A stretch of 64,000 nucleotides of DNA from Streptomyces sp. NBC_01255. Its GTDB lineage: Bacteria; Actinomycetota; Actinomycetes; Streptomycetales; Streptomycetaceae. Location: positions 496,001 through 560,000 of the forward strand of contig NZ_CP108474.1 in the NCBI RefSeq assembly GCF_036226445.1, given 5' to 3'. Position 1 is the first letter of the stretch. Each line of letters begins with the position of its first letter. The position numbers were made by a program, and so were the translations under genes. Of this stretch, positions 19,401 to 30,144 are shown piece by piece. The notes under the pieces were generated by a model that saw nothing but the letters and a program-made list of their open reading frames with translations, ran no database searches and was not told the origin of the DNA.

Positions 19401-21190
19401 TCTCCGCACTCGTCGAGTGGGCGCGGCAGGCGCTGCCGCCGTACATGGTCCCCACCGTCGTGGTGCTTCCCGACGGGCTGCCGCTCACGCCCAACGGAAA
19501 GCTCGACCGGTCCGCGCTGCCCGCCCCGCACGGACCCGCCTCCCCCGCCCGCGAGGCCCGGGAGCCGAGCACCCCCGCCGAGAAGCTCCTCTGCGAACTG
19601 TTCGCCGCCATCCTCGGACGGCCCGACGTCGGCGTCGAGGACGACTTCTTCGAGCTCGGCGGCGACAGCATCGTGTCGATCCGGCTGGTGTCCCGGGCCC
19701 GCTCACGAGGTCTGGCCATCTCCACGCGGGACGTCTTCCGATACCGGACCGTCGCCGAACTGGCCGCCCACGCGAAGGTACGGAAGCCCAAGGCGGGCGC
19801 GGCGACGGGATCCGCCGCGGCGCCGACGGCCGGCGAGGTGCCGCTCACCCCGATCGTCCACTGGCAGCGCGAACGGGGCGGCCCCGTCGACGGCTTCCAC
19901 CAGTCCGTGCTCGTACGGACCCCGGCCGACCTGTCCCTGCCGCGGTTGCGGGAGCTGGTCCAGTCGCTGCTCGACCGGCACGACGCGCTGCGGATGCGGC
20001 TGACGCGCACCCCCGGTTGGCGCCTTGAGGTCCTGCCGCGGGGTGCGGTCGACGCTGCCGCGCGCGTCGTACGGATCGACGCGGCCGGCCTCGCCGCGGG
20101 GAGGCTCGCGGACACGGTCCGCGCCGAGACGGACGCGGCGCGGCGGCGGCTGGCGCCCGGCGACGGGAACATGCTCCAGGCGGTGTGGTTCGACGCGGGT
20201 CCCGGCCTGCCCGGCCGACTGCTCCTGATGATCAACCACCTCGTGGTGGACGGCGTCTCGTGGCGGATCCTCCTGGAGGACCTGAGTGCCGGTGCGGCCC
20301 CGCGGACTGCGGCGCCGGACTTCACGCCGGTGTCGTTCGCCGACTGGGGGCGCCTCCTGGAGCGCGAGGCACGCGGGCGGGCACCCGAACTCCCCTTCTG
20401 GCTGGGGCTCGTCGAGGGAGCAGGCGATCTCGTCCAGGGTGCGGATCTCGTGGCCGGCCGTGATGTCGAGGGCTCGAAGCGCATCGTCACCCGTGTCCTG
20501 CCCGCCGACCTGACGGAGTCGCTCCTGACCCAGGTGCCCGCGCGGCTCGGCGTCGGCGTGAACGCGGTGCTGCTCGGCGCGCTGAGTACGGCCGCGGCGC
20601 GCTGGCGTGCGGCGCTCGGCCCCGCCACCCCTTCGGACGGCGACGCGCCGTTCCTCGTGGACGTGGAGGGGCACGGCCGCGAGGAGATCGTCGGCGGCCT
20701 CGACCTGTCGGCGACCGTGGGCTGGTTCACCAGCATGTTCCCCGTACGGCTCCCAGGGCGGCCGGACGATCCGGACGGCACCGTACGGGCCGTGGACGGC
20801 CGGCTCGGAAGCATGCCGGACAAGGGGCTCGGCTTCGGCCTGCTGCGCCATCTCCATCCGGAGACCGCGCCCGTGCTCGGGGCGCGGCCCCGGGCGCAGA
20901 TCCTGTTCAACTACCTGGGCCGGTTCGACCGGCCGGACGAGGCCGACTGGGGGCTGGCGCCGGAAGCCGGCGCGGTCGCCGGAGGCGGCGACCCCGAGAT
21001 GCCCCTGACGCACCTCCTGGAGGTGTCCGCGGTCGTCCACGACCGCGGGGACCGGCCGGAACTCCACGTCACCTGGGCGTATCCGAAGGCCCTGCTGGAG
21101 CGGCCCCGGGTGGAGGCTCTGGCCGACGCCTGGTTCGAGGCACTGGAGACCCTGACCGCACGCACCGACGAACCGGGAGAGACGGCGTGA
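13463..21190 (+). CDS. NRPS, C-A-PCP-C-A-PCP-E
   Basis: 2575 residues from a GTG, weak ribosome site. Module 2: C domain with HHIAFDG near 132, A domain with [11 protein letters not shown] near 617, [13 protein letters not shown] near 1008. Module 3: C with HHIAFDG near 1195, A with [11 protein letters not shown] near 1676, [13 protein letters not shown] near 2068. It ends in an epimerization domain with [10 protein letters not shown] near 2257 and FNYLGRFDR. The GGDSI form of the last PCP is the type normally paired with an E domain. My code for A of module 2 is DAYLWGVTFK (aliphatic, unsure). For module 3 it is DILQLGVIWK, very like published Gly codes, which conflicts with an E domain. The two modules are similar to each other, suggesting duplication. 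The stop overlaps the next start as GTGA. Confidence 0.93.
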   Translation: MIPLSFSQLRFWFQREMDRAGESPNASMALRLTGPLDRAAMRDALRDVVSRHEILRTVFPVTDGVPGQRILEAVTVELPLRRVAEKDADAAVTEAAERLFDLGREIPLRAVLLAVGSHDHHVDHHVLAITVHHIAFDGWSVAPFLRELSYAYTARLDGGPPSWDELPFQYADFTLWQRKELGAPDEPGSLFAEQLAHWTRALADAPAELPLPSDRPRPAAATHRAGTVPFHLPPDSFRHLAGLALRHGASTFMVLHAALAGLLRRLGAGTDILVGSPVAGRTDVGLDDLVGCFVNTVVIRTDTSGDPDFHDLLQQARAGVTAALDHQDVPFEQVVEAVNPARSAARHPLFQVMLSLQNNAGAAAHLPHLDTRLLDPGPHRTVSFDLLLDVTETDGALDGSLVYARDLFDHDTAERLVRCFTAFLTQAVAAPERRIGRLEILDPAELRTTSETWNGPDTALPADSVPELLRRRAAAAPDDTAVICGASRLTYAGLEARSDRLARRLRGQGAGPEELVAVAVNRSADLVVALLAVLKTGAAYLPLDPRNPVERQRAILEEARPCLLLADASTKERAEDLTGVPLVLAEDADPADADPAGLDPDADGWPDITGDRAAYAMYTSGSTGRPKGVLVTHRNIVALAADTCWAADGGHARVLAHSPHSFDASTYELWVPLLGGGTVVMVPAGDSSPGALERAVAEGGATSVFLTTALFNLLVAERSSLLGRLRHVWTGGEQPSGGAVRQMLTDFPGAVLTHVYGPTENTTFTTFRSLDPARDADGGKPTIGRPMANTRVYVLDEWLRPVPVGVPGELYVAGAGLARGYLGRPGLTAGRFVADPYGAPGTRMYRTGDVVRWTAGGELDFLARVDDQVKIRGFRIEPREIEAVLERHPAVGRAAVLVREDGPGERGLVAYVVPAPHVDGDPAPELAEHARRALPDYMVPVVVVLPDGLPLTPNGKLDRAALPAPGKGSGSRVPRPPRTPAERMLCGLFAEILGLPEVGADDDFFELGGHSLLAIRLVNRLRQVLDDGIGMRTVFESPTPAGLARLAEKAGATGAADRGALRPRPRGDVLPPSFSQLRFWLQGELAEGAASHTVTTALRLTGPLDTGALSAALRDVVERHESLRTVFPVTDGVPRQLVLESVEFDLTVREVAQRDVEAAVAAASAHDVDLAREAPVRAALFVCAPEEHVLAVTIHHIAFDGWSAAPFLRDLSAAYAARLRGRAPDLPELPVQYADFTLWQREALGEPGDPDSLFARQLAHWNRTLAEAPDEIPLPADRPRPAAATHRAGAVPFRIAPEVHANLTALARKHGASVFMALHAGLAGLLRQLGAGTDILVGSPVAGRTDSGLDDLVGCFVNTVVVRTDVSGDPDFGDLLDRVRTEVLAALEHQDVPFEQVVDAVDPVRSAARHPLFQVMLSLQNNATGAVELPGLHVDMLDHGRYRTSPFDLLFDLTESGGGLDGTLFYALDLFDHSTAERLAGFFTHLLADATARPTRPVRQLDVLSPAERHTVLTEWSGPAAGSAPPTGSVPQWFRDQAARTPDAVAVLHGTSRITYGELDARVDRLAGRLRQLGAGPERLIAVAMDRTPDLLVALLAVHRSGAAYLPVDPHHPKDRVETVLSEAAPLLVLSDRATRDALGTDDWLALDDPRLDVVVGAEGPSPSEAIPAVATAYVLYTSGSTGRPKGVTVTHRNLAHLLAAMRDRLPLGPADRLLAVTTVAFDIAHLELLLPLLDGAAVVLASPDEVREPHALGRLIGRHGVTAVQATPSLWSGLVAEIPDAVRGLRVLVGGEALPPALAGGLTALAAEVTNVYGPTETTIWSLAAPIGPHNAEHPPLGSPLGDTRVYVLSEALRPVPVGVPGELYIGGAGVARGYLGRPGLTAERFVADPYGPPGARLYRTGDLVRWTSEGELVFLGRTDDQVKLRGFRIEPREIEAVLDRHDRVTRSAVAVREDRPGERRLVAYVVPVRAAGTADDLVSALVEWARQALPPYMVPTVVVLPDGLPLTPNGKLDRSALPAPHGPASPAREAREPSTPAEKLLCELFAAILGRPDVGVEDDFFELGGDSIVSIRLVSRARSRGLAISTRDVFRYRTVAELAAHAKVRKPKAGAATGSAAAPTAGEVPLTPIVHWQRERGGPVDGFHQSVLVRTPADLSLPRLRELVQSLLDRHDALRMRLTRTPGWRLEVLPRGAVDAAARVVRIDAAGLAAGRLADTVRAETDAARRRLAPGDGNMLQAVWFDAGPGLPGRLLLMINHLVVDGVSWRILLEDLSAGAAPRTAAPDFTPVSFADWGRLLEREARGRAPELPFWLGLVEGAGDLVQGADLVAGRDVEGSKRIVTRVLPADLTESLLTQVPARLGVGVNAVLLGALSTAAARWRAALGPATPSDGDAPFLVDVEGHGREEIVGGLDLSATVGWFTSMFPVRLPGRPDDPDGTVRAVDGRLGSMPDKGLGFGLLRHLHPETAPVLGARPRAQILFNYLGRFDRPDEADWGLAPEAGAVAGGGDPEMPLTHLLEVSAVVHDRGDRPELHVTWAYPKALLERPRVEALADAWFEALETLTARTDEPGETA

Positions 21191-24100
21191 CCGCACCGGA
21201 GCGCACCCACGAACAGGCCTGCGAGCAGGCCCAGGAGCAGGGCCACGAGCCGACGTCGAGGCCGGCGCCGCTCCAGCAAGGGCTGTTCTTCCACACGGCG
21301 TTCGACACGGACGGCCAGGACATCTACACGACCCAGCTGGCACTGGACTTCGAGGGTCCGGTCGACCCCGTTCTTCTGCGAGAGGTCTGCCAGGCACTCC
21401 TGGACCGGCACGACAGCCTGCGGTCGGGGTTCCGTACGGACGCGTCGGGATCGCCCGTACGCTTCGTACCGCCCTGGGTCCCGCTGGACTGGCGGGCGGC
21501 CGACCTCACCGGGACGGCGCCCGCCGACCGGGAGGCCGAGGCCGCGCGGCTGGTCGAGGAGGAGCGGCGGCGGCGCTTCGACACCGCCCGGCCGCCGCTG
21601 GTGCGCTTCCTGCTGATCCGTCTGGACGGCGCCCGGTGGCGCTTCGTCCTGACGAACCATCACATCATTCTGGACGGCTGGTCCACGTCGATCCTCCTCG
21701 ACGAGCTGTTCCGGCTGTACGACGCCGGTGCGGGTGCCGCGGCGCACCTGCTGCCGCCCGCCCCCTCGTACACCTCCTATCTGGACTGGCTCGGCGAGGT
21801 GGACCCGGAGTGGTCCCGGGACGCCTGGGCGGAGGCGCTTTCCGGGATCGAGGGGCCGACGCTGGTGGCACCGCGGGCGCAGGGCACGGACACCGTGGTG
21901 CCCGAACGGGTGGTGCGCACGCTGCCCGCCGCGCGCACCGCCGCGCTGACGGACCGGGCGCGGGAGGCGGGGGTCACCCTCGGCACGGTGATGCAGGTGG
22001 CCTGGGGGCTGGTGCTGCGGCAGCTGACCGGGCAGGGCGACGTGCTGTTCGGGACGACGGTGTCGGGGCGGGCCGCCGACGTCGACGGCGTCGAGACGAT
22101 GGTCGGGCTGCTCATCAACACCGTTCCGGCGCGGGTGCGGATCGGTCCGCGGGACACGCTGCTCGATCTCCTCGAACGGGTCCAGGACGAACAGCTCGAC
22201 CTGTTCGAGCACCACCACGTCGGGCTGACGGAGATCCAGCAGCAGGCGGGCTTCGGGGCTCTGTTCGACACCACGACCGTCTTCGACAACTATCCGATGG
22301 GCTCGGGCGAGCGCCGCCTCGGCGAGGCACTTCTCGTCGACGTCACCGGGTTCGACGCCACCCACTATCCGCTCTCCCTGATCTGCACGCCGGGCGAGGA
22401 GCTGGGCATCCGGATCGATTTCCGGCCCGATCTGCTCGGGCGCGGGACGGTGGAGGGGATCGCCGAGCGGTTCGCCCGGATCCTGGAGGCGATCGCCGGG
22501 GATCCGCACCGCGCGGCGGGCAGCCTGCCGGTCCTCTCGGACGGCGAGCGCCGGCGGGTCCTCGAGGAGTGGAACGCCACCGGCCGCCCGGTGGCACCGG
22601 CGACGCTGCCCGCCCTGATCGAGGCGCAAGCCGCGCGGAACCCGCACCGGCCCGCCCTCTCGCACGAGGGACGGGTCCTCGGGTACGGCGAGCTCAACCG
22701 GCGGGCGAACCGTCTGGCGCGCGTGCTGCTCGCCGAGGGGGCGGGACCGGAGACGCGGGTGGCCCTGACGCTGCCGAGGACCGCGGACATGGTCGTCGCC
22801 CTGCTCGCCGTGCTCAAGACCGGGGCGGCCTATGTGCCGGTCGACGTGCGCTACCCGGCCGACCGGGTGGCGCGGATGCTCGGCGACGCGCGGCCGCGGC
22901 TCGCGGTGGTCACCGAGGCGTCCCGGGGCGTGCTGCCGGAGGGGACGACCGCGCTCGTCCTGGACGACCCCGCCGTGGCGCGGCGCGTCGAGGAGCAGGG
23001 GGACGCGGACGTCGTGGACGCGGAGCGGCCGGGACCGCTCCTCCCCCGGCACCCCGCCTACGTCATCTACACGTCGGGCACCACGGGCGCCCCCAAGGGC
23101 GTGGTCGTCGAGCACGCGAACGCCGTCAACTTCGTGGCGATCGTGGAGGACCACTTCGGCGCCGACGGCATGGCGCGGATCCTGGCGTCCACCTCGCTCA
23201 GCTTCGACGTGTCGGTCTTCGAGATCGTCACGACCCTGGCGCTCGGCGGCCATCTGGAGCTGGTCGACGACCTGTTCGCCCTGCTCGACCGGGACGGCTG
23301 GGAGGGGAGCCTGGTCAGCGGTGTTCCCTCGGCGATGGCGAGCATGCTGGCGGGCGGCGCCTTCGAGGTGGCGGCACCGCATGTGGTGCTCGGCGGGGAG
23401 GCGGTGCCGCTCGCCCTGCTGCGCGAGCTGCGGGAGCGGGTGCCCGGCTGCGCGGTCACCAACATCTACGGCCCCACCGAGGCGACCACCTACTCGACCT
23501 GGTGGCGCAGTGGCGACGAGGACGGCGACGGCGATCCGCCGATCGGCCGCCCGGTGCCCAACGCCCGGGTGTACGTGCTGGATCCGTGGCTCCAGCCGGT
23601 CGCCGTGGGGCAGCTGGGCGAGCTGTACATCGCCGGCGCGGGCGTCACCCGCGGCTATCTGAACCGTCCGGCGCTGACGTCGGAGCGCTTCGTGGCCTGT
23701 CCGTTCGGCGCGCCCGGCGGCCGGATGTACCGCACGGGCGACCAGGTGCGGTGGCGGGCCGACGGGCAGCTGGAGTATCTGGGCCGGCTCGACGGCCAGG
23801 TGAAGATCCGTGGCTTCCGGATCGAACTCGGCGACGTGGAGGCCGCCCTGCTGCGGCACAAGAGCGTGGCGCAGGCCGTCGCGGTCGTACGGGAGGACCG
23901 GGCGGGCGACCGCAGGCTGGTCGCGTACGCCGTGGCGGCCGAACCCGGGACGGCGCTCGACGGCGCGGAGCTGCGGCGTTTCACCCGTGACACGCTGCCG
24001 GACTACATGGTGCCGTCGGCGGTGGTGCAGCTGGAGCGGTTCCCGCTGATGCCGAACGGCAAGCTGGACCGGCGGGCGCTGCCGGCCCCCGCGTACGGCG

Positions 24101-25095
24101 CCGCCGCCCGCCGGGAGGCGGCCCACGCGCACGAGGAGCCGCTGTGCGCGCTGTTCGCCGAGGTGCTCGGGGTGGACCGGGTCGGCCCGGACGACGGCTT
24201 CTTCGATCTGGGCGGGCACTCGCTCCTTGCGACGCGGCTGGTGAGCCGGGTGCGTGCGGTCCTGGGTACCGACCTGTCCGTCCGTGCCCTGTTCGAGGCG
24301 CCGACCCCGGCCGCCCTCGCACGCCGGTTCGACGGCGAGGGAGACGGCTCCGGTCTGGACGTGCTGTTGCCGCTGCGGACCCGCGGACGTCTGAGGCCGT
24401 TGTTCGCGGTGCACGCGGCGAGCGGCCTCGCCTGGCCGTACGCCCGGCTGCTGCCGCACCTGGATCCGGATGTGCCGCTGTACGGGCTGCAGGCGCCGAG
24501 CCTCACCGATCCGGAGGGCGGCGCGCGCACGCCGGAGGAGCTGGTGCGGGAGTACGCGCGGCGGATCCGGGAGGTGCAGCCGGAGGGCCCGTACCGGCTG
24601 CTCGGCTGGTCGGTCGGCGGCACCCTTGCCTTCGGCGTGGCCGCGGAGCTGGTGGCGGCGGGGCTGGCCGTGGAGTTCGTGGCCCTGCTCGACTCGTATC
24701 CGGCTCCCGAGGAGGGGCTGCCCGACTGGGAGGAGACGCACCGGCACGTGGCCGGGTCGGCCGGTTTCGCCGCGGACGGGACGCCGCCGGAGCAGATCGC
24801 GCTGCTCGGGGAGCGGGCGGTGGAGGGCGCGCGGCTCGCGGTGCGGTCGGCGGTGGACGCGCTGCGGACCGCTCCGGCGCGGACGCACGGTGTGGACGTG
24901 CTCCACTTCCGGGCCGCGTCGGACGCCTCGGACGCCGCCCCGGACGCCTGGCAGGTGTGCGGCGGCGGGCGGCTCTCGACGTTCGACGTGGCGTGCGGCC
25001 ACTACGAGATGCTGGATCCCGCTCCGCTCGCCTCGATCGGCGAGGTGCTGTCGGACCGGGCCGCGGAAGGCACGGCGGTCACGACGGGGCGTTGA
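21187..25095 (+). CDS. Terminal NRPS module, C-A-PCP-TE
   Basis: 1302 residues; the GTG overlaps the previous stop. A Gln/Glu-rich leader of about 25 residues ([14 protein letters not shown]) may act as a docking segment. The C domain has [10 protein letters not shown] near 158 and follows an E domain, so it should accept a D-configured donor. The A domain has [11 protein letters not shown] near 627; my code is DVFSVGITYK, which I cannot assign. The PCP is [10 protein letters not shown], Ser near 1012. The thioesterase has the nucleophile motif GWSVGG near 1140 and a late His in CGHYEML. It should release the four-residue product by hydrolysis or cyclisation. The gene ends 29 bp from the oppositely oriented cysN. 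Confidence 0.93.
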   Translation: MTAPERTHEQACEQAQEQGHEPTSRPAPLQQGLFFHTAFDTDGQDIYTTQLALDFEGPVDPVLLREVCQALLDRHDSLRSGFRTDASGSPVRFVPPWVPLDWRAADLTGTAPADREAEAARLVEEERRRRFDTARPPLVRFLLIRLDGARWRFVLTNHHIILDGWSTSILLDELFRLYDAGAGAAAHLLPPAPSYTSYLDWLGEVDPEWSRDAWAEALSGIEGPTLVAPRAQGTDTVVPERVVRTLPAARTAALTDRAREAGVTLGTVMQVAWGLVLRQLTGQGDVLFGTTVSGRAADVDGVETMVGLLINTVPARVRIGPRDTLLDLLERVQDEQLDLFEHHHVGLTEIQQQAGFGALFDTTTVFDNYPMGSGERRLGEALLVDVTGFDATHYPLSLICTPGEELGIRIDFRPDLLGRGTVEGIAERFARILEAIAGDPHRAAGSLPVLSDGERRRVLEEWNATGRPVAPATLPALIEAQAARNPHRPALSHEGRVLGYGELNRRANRLARVLLAEGAGPETRVALTLPRTADMVVALLAVLKTGAAYVPVDVRYPADRVARMLGDARPRLAVVTEASRGVLPEGTTALVLDDPAVARRVEEQGDADVVDAERPGPLLPRHPAYVIYTSGTTGAPKGVVVEHANAVNFVAIVEDHFGADGMARILASTSLSFDVSVFEIVTTLALGGHLELVDDLFALLDRDGWEGSLVSGVPSAMASMLAGGAFEVAAPHVVLGGEAVPLALLRELRERVPGCAVTNIYGPTEATTYSTWWRSGDEDGDGDPPIGRPVPNARVYVLDPWLQPVAVGQLGELYIAGAGVTRGYLNRPALTSERFVACPFGAPGGRMYRTGDQVRWRADGQLEYLGRLDGQVKIRGFRIELGDVEAALLRHKSVAQAVAVVREDRAGDRRLVAYAVAAEPGTALDGAELRRFTRDTLPDYMVPSAVVQLERFPLMPNGKLDRRALPAPAYGAAARREAAHAHEEPLCALFAEVLGVDRVGPDDGFFDLGGHSLLATRLVSRVRAVLGTDLSVRALFEAPTPAALARRFDGEGDGSGLDVLLPLRTRGRLRPLFAVHAASGLAWPYARLLPHLDPDVPLYGLQAPSLTDPEGGARTPEELVREYARRIREVQPEGPYRLLGWSVGGTLAFGVAAELVAAGLAVEFVALLDSYPAPEEGLPDWEETHRHVAGSAGFAADGTPPEQIALLGERAVEGARLAVRSAVDALRTAPARTHGVDVLHFRAASDASDAAPDAWQVCGGGRLSTFDVACGHYEMLDPAPLASIGEVLSDRAAEGTAVTTGR

Positions 25096-25124
25096 GGGGG
25101 GGGGCGCGGCGGACCGGTCGCTCG

Positions 25125-26492
25125 TCAGAAGTCCCAGCCGTCGTCGTCGGCGGCGGTGCCCTTGAGCAGGTCGGGAGCGGCGAAGGACTCGCCGACCATG
25201 CCCGCGGTCAGAGTGGTGCCGTCGCCGGGGTCGATCAGGATGAACGAGCCGGTGCGGCGCGAGTCGGCGTAGGAGTCGACGGGCAGCCGCTCGGCGGTAC
25301 GGATCGTGATCCGGCCGATGTCGTTGGCGACGAGGCGACCGGTGTGGGGGCGCAGGGACAGGTCGTCGAGGGTGAGCCGGGAGACGATGTCCGTGACGAT
25401 GGCCTTGACCGTGCGGGTGCCGTGCTTGAGCAGCACACGGTGCCCGACGGTCAGCGCCTGATCGGCCACATGGCAGACGGTCGCCTCGATGTCCTGGGTG
25501 GTCGCCGGAGCGTCCGTCGTCGGCACGATCAGGTCGCCCCGCGAGACGTCGAGGTCGTCCTCGAGGAGGACGGTCACCGACTGCCCGGTCCAGGCCGCGT
25601 CGACCCACCTGCCGAGCAGGTCGATGCCGGAGATCCTCGTCGTACGACCGGACGGAAGGATCGTGACCGGCTCGCCGACGTGGAAGGAACCGGCCGCGAT
25701 CTGGCCGGCGTATCCGCGGTAGTCGGGGTGCTCGGCGGTCTGGGGCCGGATGACGTACTGCACGGGGAGCCGGGCGTTGCGGTGGGTCAGGTCGTGGCTG
25801 ACCGGGACCGTCTCGACGTGCTCGAGCACCGTCGGGCCGCTGTACCAGTCCATGACCGCCGACGGCTCCACCACGTTGTCCCCGGCCAGGGCCGAGATCG
25901 GGATCGCGGTGACCTCGGGGATGCCCAGGTCGGCCGCGTACGCCGTGAACTCCGCCACGATCGTGGCGAACACCGGCTCGCGGTATCCGACCAGGTCCAT
26001 CTTGTTGACCGCCAGGACGACCTGCGGAACGCGCAGCAGTGCGGCGATGGCGGCGTGCCTGCGGGTCTGCTCGACGACACCGTGGCGGGCGTCGACCAGG
26101 ATCACGGTCAGTTCGGCGGTGGAGGCACCCGTGACCATGTTGCGGGTGTACTGCACATGCCCGGGGGTGTCGGCCAGGATGAACCGCCGCTTCGGGGTGG
26201 CGAAGTAGCGGTAGGCGACATCGATCGTGATGCCCTGTTCGCGTTCGGCGCGCAGACCGTCGGTGAGCAGGGCGAGGTCGGGGGCGTCCTGGCCACGGCC
26301 GGCCGAGGCCCGCTCCACGGCCTCCAGCTGGTCGGCCAGCACCGACTTGGAGTCGTGCAGCAGCCGGCCCACCAGCGTGGACTTGCCGTCGTCGACGGAG
26401 CCTGCGGTGGCGAATCGCAGAAGGGTGGCGGTCGAGGGTTCCGTGGTCCCGGTTCTGGTCCCGGTCCTGGTCCTGGTCCTGGTCCTGGTCAT
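25125..26492 (-). CDS. cysN: Sulfate adenylyltransferase subunit 1 (GTPase)
   Basis: 455 residues. It is the EF-Tu-like GTPase that couples GTP hydrolysis to formation of adenosine phosphosulfate by CysD. GTPase motifs are GSVDDGKSTL (residues 31-40), the switch region EREQGITIDVAYRYF, DTPGH and NKMD, followed by EF-Tu domain 2/3-like barrels. It starts 2 bp after cysD and ends the nine-gene operon. The first 16 residues are a Thr-Arg/Gly-Thr repeat made by a hexanucleotide expansion and probably disordered. Its presence with cysD and cysC inside a biosynthetic region suggests dedicated PAPS or sulfur supply. Confidence 0.95.
   Translation of the reverse strand: MTRTRTRTRTGTRTGTTEPSTATLLRFATAGSVDDGKSTLVGRLLHDSKSVLADQLEAVERASAGRGQDAPDLALLTDGLRAEREQGITIDVAYRYFATPKRRFILADTPGHVQYTRNMVTGASTAELTVILVDARHGVVEQTRRHAAIAALLRVPQVVLAVNKMDLVGYREPVFATIVAEFTAYAADLGIPEVTAIPISALAGDNVVEPSAVMDWYSGPTVLEHVETVPVSHDLTHRNARLPVQYVIRPQTAEHPDYRGYAGQIAAGSFHVGEPVTILPSGRTTRISGIDLLGRWVDAAWTGQSVTVLLEDDLDVSRGDLIVPTTDAPATTQDIEATVCHVADQALTVGHRVLLKHGTRTVKAIVTDIVSRLTLDDLSLRPHTGRLVANDIGRITIRTAERLPVDSYADSRRTGSFILIDPGDGTTLTAGMVGESFAAPDLLKGTAADDDGWDF
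26445..26490 (-). repeat. Hexanucleotide repeat at the start of cysN
   Basis: GGTCCT (plus-strand view) is repeated four times, with degenerate copies on the gene-internal side. It encodes alternating Thr/Arg/Gly directly after the cysN start codon. Copy number is a multiple of three, so changes keep the frame. Confidence 0.9.
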
Positions 26493-26494
26493 GC

Positions 26495-27430
26495 TCAGAA
26501 GTACCCCTCGCGCTTGCGGTCCTCCATGGAGGACTCGGAGAGCTTGTCGTCGGCGCGCGTCGCGCCCCGCTCGGTCAGCCGGGACACGGCGATCTCGGCG
26601 ATCACCTGGTCCAGGGTCACCGCGTCGGAGTCGACCGCGCCGGTGCAGGACATGTCACCGACGGTGCGATAGCGGACGAGCCGCTTCTCCACGGTCTCGC
26701 CGGCCTTCGGGTCGCCCCACTCCCCCACGGGCAGCCACATCCCGGAGCGCCGGAAGACCTCGCGCTCATGGGCGAAGTAGATCTCCGGCAGGTCGATGCC
26801 CTCGCGGGCGATGTACTGCCACACGTCCAGCTCGGTCCAGTCGGACAGCGGGAAGACGCGGACGTGTTCGCCGGGGGCGTGCCGGCCGTTGTAGAGCCGC
26901 CACAGCTCGGGGCGCTGGCGGCGCGGGTCCCACTGCGAGAACTGGTCCCGGAGGCTGAACACCCGTTCCTTGGCCCGGGCCTTCTCCTCGTCACGACGGC
27001 CGCCGCCGAAGACCGCGTCGAACCGCTCCGCTTGGATCTTCTCCGTCAGCGCCAGCGTCTGCAGCGGATTGCGGGTCCCGTCGGGGCGCTCCTTGAGCAC
27101 TCCGCGGTCGATGTAGTCCTGTACGGACGCCACATGGAGGCGCAGTCCATGGGCCGCCACCACACGGTCCCGGTACTGCAGGACCTCCGGGAAGTTGTGT
27201 CCGGTGTCCACGTGCAGCAGCTCGAACGGCACCGGGGCGGGCGCGAACGCCTTCAGCGCGAGGTGCAGCATGACGATGGAGTCCTTGCCGCCGGAGAACA
27301 GGATCACCGGCCGCTCGAACTCGCCCGCCACCTCGCGGAAGATGTGCACCGCCTCCGACTCCAGCGCGTCCGCATGGGTCAGGGTGTACGGGTGGTCGGT
27401 TCTCTCGGACCGCGTCGTCACCGTCGTCAT
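26495..27430 (-). CDS. cysD: Sulfate adenylyltransferase subunit 2
   Basis: 311 residues. It is the ATP-sulfurylase catalytic subunit of the PP-loop family, with the pyrophosphate loop PVILFSGGKDSIVMLHLALK near residues 40-60, VDTGHNFPEV, GGRRDEEKARAKERVFS and a C-terminal GAVDSDAVTLDQVI. The ATG overlaps the cysC stop as ATGA and cysN follows 2 bp after its stop, so the two subunits are made together. Length and motifs are those of a complete enzyme. Confidence 0.95.
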   Translation of the reverse strand: MTTVTTRSERTDHPYTLTHADALESEAVHIFREVAGEFERPVILFSGGKDSIVMLHLALKAFAPAPVPFELLHVDTGHNFPEVLQYRDRVVAAHGLRLHVASVQDYIDRGVLKERPDGTRNPLQTLALTEKIQAERFDAVFGGGRRDEEKARAKERVFSLRDQFSQWDPRRQRPELWRLYNGRHAPGEHVRVFPLSDWTELDVWQYIAREGIDLPEIYFAHEREVFRRSGMWLPVGEWGDPKAGETVEKRLVRYRTVGDMSCTGAVDSDAVTLDQVIAEIAVSRLTERGATRADDKLSESSMEDRKREGYF

Positions 27431-27972
27431 GCCAGCCCTTTCTCCCGCAGCAACGCGACAAGCGCCTCCGCCGACTCCGTCTTGCTCTGCTCGTGGGCCG
27501 GGATCCGCAGATCCGGTGCGGCAGGCGGCTCGTACGGATCGTCCACCCCGGTCAGGCCGGACATCTCGCCCCTCGCCTGCCGCGCGTACAGACCCTTCAC
27601 ATCGCGTACGGCGCACACCTCGACCGGCGTGGCCACGTGCACCTCGACGTACGCGGTACCGGCGGCCGCGTGCCGCTCGCGCACGGCTGCGCGGGCGTCC
27701 GCGTACGGGGCGATGACCGGTACGAGCACCGTCACACCGTGGGAGGCGAGCAGCTCGGCGACGTAGCCGATGCGGCACACGTTCACCTCGCGGTCCTTGC
27801 GGGAGAAGCCGAGGCCGGCCGTCAGGTGGGCGCGTACTTCGTCGCCGTCCAGGATGTGCACCCGGCGGCCCGCGGACCGCAGTTCGGCGGCGGCGGTCCG
27901 CGCGATCGTGGTCTTGCCGGCGCTGGGCAGGCCGGTCAGCCACACCGTCGCGCCGGCGGCGTCGCCGTTCAT
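27427..27972 (-). CDS. cysC: Adenylylsulfate kinase
   Basis: 181 residues. It phosphorylates APS to PAPS. Motifs: P-loop TGLPSAGKTTIA (14-25), DGDEVRAHLTAGLGFSRKDR (43-62), IAPYADARAAVRE and VKGLYARQARGE, all as in bacterial APS kinases. It is flanked by ATGA overlaps on both sides. No sulfotransferase is visible in the window. The PAPS could go to one outside it, or the set could feed sulfur assimilation for a thiol-containing product. Confidence 0.94.
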   Translation of the reverse strand: MNGDAAGATVWLTGLPSAGKTTIARTAAAELRSAGRRVHILDGDEVRAHLTAGLGFSRKDREVNVCRIGYVAELLASHGVTVLVPVIAPYADARAAVRERHAAAGTAYVEVHVATPVEVCAVRDVKGLYARQARGEMSGLTGVDDPYEPPAAPDLRIPAHEQSKTESAEALVALLREKGLA

Positions 27973-28949
27973 GAGGCGTCCGAGGAGCGGGGGCCCGCCG
28001 GCTCGATCCCGATCTCGATCGCGGTGACGGCTATCAGCTGCCCGGTCGCGGTGTCGCGCAGGGCCATGTCGGCCACCTCGACGTCCGGGGAGCCGGTGCT
28101 CCGCCATCTGCGGACGGTGACGGCGAAGACCGTGCCGGGGTCGGCGTTGCCGAAGTAGCCGATCTTCTGGTCGATCACCTTGCGCCGCAGGAACTGTTCG
28201 TCCGTGCGTCCCAGCGATCGCCACAGTCGCAGCAGCACCGTGTCGAAGACGGCGAAGTACGAGGCGAAGTACATCAGCCCGGCGCCGTTGAGGTCGCGCA
28301 CGACGTCCAGGGTGTACGCGAAGGTCTCGGGCTGCCCGGCCTCGTGGAACCCGGGCGGCCCGTCGGGGTGGAAGCTTCCGGTGGCCCGGGCCCGGCCCAC
28401 GAGGGACCGGGGAGAGTAGGCGTTCGGAAGCGGCGCCAGGTCCTGGTAGGTGAAGTCCGGAGGTGTCACCTGGGCGAGACCCCGGTTGCTGCCCGCGGTG
28501 GTACGGGCGACCCACCGGTTGAAGTTCTCCGCGTAGAGGCACTGCGGGTGCGGGTTCTCGTACACCTCCGCCGGGTCCAGCGGGCCGTCCGGCAGCTCCA
28601 GACCGGCGGGGGCCAGCCGGTGCAGCGTGATGACCGACTGGGTGCCGAACTGGAAGGCCCGGGAGTCGACCCGGAGTTCGTCGCCGAAGGTGAGCCCGTG
28701 GGGGTGGACGACGTCTCCGCCGCGCACATGGAAGTAGTAGAAGGACAGGTAGGCGGGGTCTCCGTCGGCGGTCCGGGCCGCGTGCACGTTGATCCGGCAC
28801 GACTCGCTCACCACCTCCCAGGTCCAGTCCCCGATCCGGCCGAACACCAGTGAGCCGCCGCTGCACATGCCCGGCGCGACGACGACGTGCCGGGAGACCC
28901 CGGCGTCGTGCGGGACCAGCGCACCGGGTGCGGTGTGAAGAGTGGTCAT
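27969..28949 (-). CDS. LnmK-like acyltransferase/decarboxylase (Pnap_2097 type), probable
   Basis: 326 residues; ATG overlaps the aminotransferase stop. It carries features I associate with the double-hotdog LnmK/Pnap_2097 family: PGMCSGGSLVFGRIGDWTWE near residues 27-46, then a central AENFNRWVARTTAGSNRG and LPNAYSPRSLVGRARATGSF. LnmK from leinamycin biosynthesis loads methylmalonyl-CoA, decarboxylates it and passes propionyl to the free carrier LnmL. A free carrier gene lies two genes upstream in this operon (30145-30375), which supports the pairing. The substrate here is unknown. Confidence 0.7.
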   Translation of the reverse strand: MTTLHTAPGALVPHDAGVSRHVVVAPGMCSGGSLVFGRIGDWTWEVVSESCRINVHAARTADGDPAYLSFYYFHVRGGDVVHPHGLTFGDELRVDSRAFQFGTQSVITLHRLAPAGLELPDGPLDPAEVYENPHPQCLYAENFNRWVARTTAGSNRGLAQVTPPDFTYQDLAPLPNAYSPRSLVGRARATGSFHPDGPPGFHEAGQPETFAYTLDVVRDLNGAGLMYFASYFAVFDTVLLRLWRSLGRTDEQFLRRKVIDQKIGYFGNADPGTVFAVTVRRWRSTGSPDVEVADMALRDTATGQLIAVTAIEIGIEPAGPRSSDAS

Positions 28950-30073
28950 CCTTCCGTCTCCTTTCCGGCCTGGCGCGTCCGGCCGGCTCCGGCCACGGCC
29001 GTCTGCCGTGCGGAGCTCCACTCGTCCGCCGCGGCGAGGAACTGGTCGTTGTCCTCGGCGGAACCGATCGACACCCGCACGCCCACGCCCGGGAACGCCC
29101 GTACCGTCACGTCCCTGCTCGCGCACCACGCACCGAAGTCGACCGCGTGCGGGCCGAGTCGCAGCCAGACGAAGTTCGCCTGGCTGTCCGGGATCTCCCA
29201 GCCGCGGCGCACCAGGGTGTCACGCACCCGATGGCGTTCCGCGACCGTGCTGTCGACGCGCCGCAGCAGTTGCTCTTCGAGTCCGAGGGCCGCGACCGCC
29301 GCCTGCTGGGCGACGGTGTTCACCGCGAAGGGGAGACATGCCCGGCGCAGCCGTTCGACGACCTGGGCGTCTCCCACCAGATATCCGGTCCGCAGTCCGG
29401 CCAGTCCGTACGCCTTCGAGAACGTGCGCAGCACGACCAGGTTCGGATGCGCGGCGCACAGCCCCAGCGCACTGGTCGCCGCGGGCCCACGGACGTACTC
29501 GTGGTAGGCCTCGTCCACAGCGACCAGGCAGGTCGGCGGTACGGACTCGACGAACGTCCGGAGTTCCTCGGGACCGACGACCGTGCCCGTCGGGTTGTTG
29601 GGGTTGCAGACGATCACCAGCCGGGTCCGGGAGGAAATCCGGCTGGTGATGGCCCGCAGATCATGGGTGTCGTCGCTCAGCGGCACTTGTACGGACTCCA
29701 CGCCGGCCAGGGCGGCGAGCGTGGGGTAGACCTCGAACGACGGCCAGGCGTAGACGGCTTCGGCGCCGGGGTCGGCGACCGCCTGGAACAGCGTCTGGAG
29801 GAGGGCCACGGAACCGGCACCGACCGCGATCCGGTCCTCCGCGACCCCGTGGGCCTTGGCTATGGCGCGTATCAGCGCTCCGCAGCCGGGGTCCGGGTAG
29901 CGGTTCACCGTGGAGCCGGCCGCCGCGATCGCCTCGACGATGCCGGGGAGAGGGGTGTGCGGCGACTCGTTCGCCGACAGCGGGCGAGGTCGCGCCGTCG
30001 ATCCGTGGGCGCCTGCGGACGGCTTGTAGGAGGCGACGGTTTCGAGAACCGCACGCAGAGGTGGAGAGGACAT
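28946..30073 (-). CDS. Histidinol-phosphate aminotransferase-like PLP enzyme
   Basis: 375 residues, ATG with GGGAGT upstream. It is a fold-type I aminotransferase of the HisC group: ANESPHTPLPG near 48, GAGSVALLQTLFQAV, the aspartate-side motif CNPNNPTGTV, and the PLP lysine in RTFSKAYGLAGLRTGY. The His-pathway context is absent. It lies among aldolase, carrier and LnmK-like genes, as NikK lies with NikA/NikB in nikkomycin clusters. A role in converting a 2-oxo acid made by the aldolase into an amino acid for the NRPS is inferred. Confidence 0.85.
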   Translation of the reverse strand: MSSPPLRAVLETVASYKPSAGAHGSTARPRPLSANESPHTPLPGIVEAIAAAGSTVNRYPDPGCGALIRAIAKAHGVAEDRIAVGAGSVALLQTLFQAVADPGAEAVYAWPSFEVYPTLAALAGVESVQVPLSDDTHDLRAITSRISSRTRLVIVCNPNNPTGTVVGPEELRTFVESVPPTCLVAVDEAYHEYVRGPAATSALGLCAAHPNLVVLRTFSKAYGLAGLRTGYLVGDAQVVERLRRACLPFAVNTVAQQAAVAALGLEEQLLRRVDSTVAERHRVRDTLVRRGWEIPDSQANFVWLRLGPHAVDFGAWCASRDVTVRAFPGVGVRVSIGSAEDNDQFLAAADEWSSARQTAVAGAGRTRQAGKETEG

Positions 30074-30144
30074 GGGACTCCCGATGGAGTGGACCCCGCC
30101 CGCGCTGAGTCGCGCGAACGGCGCCCGGATCGACTGGGGGGCTC

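Noticed and set aside
15620..19531. Very long minus-strand open frame opposite the NRPS gene
   Set aside because: It is a mirror frame produced by G/C third-position bias; it has no family motifs, while the plus strand encodes clear C, A and PCP domains.
20911..25608. Long minus-strand open frame opposite the terminal NRPS module and cysN end
   Set aside because: Low-complexity Arg/Gly/Pro translation without motifs; it overlaps real genes on both strands.
26445..26490. Repeat array resembling a small CRISPR
   Set aside because: It is a continuous 6-bp tandem repeat inside cysN with no spacers; no cas genes are present and I see no CRISPR array in the window.
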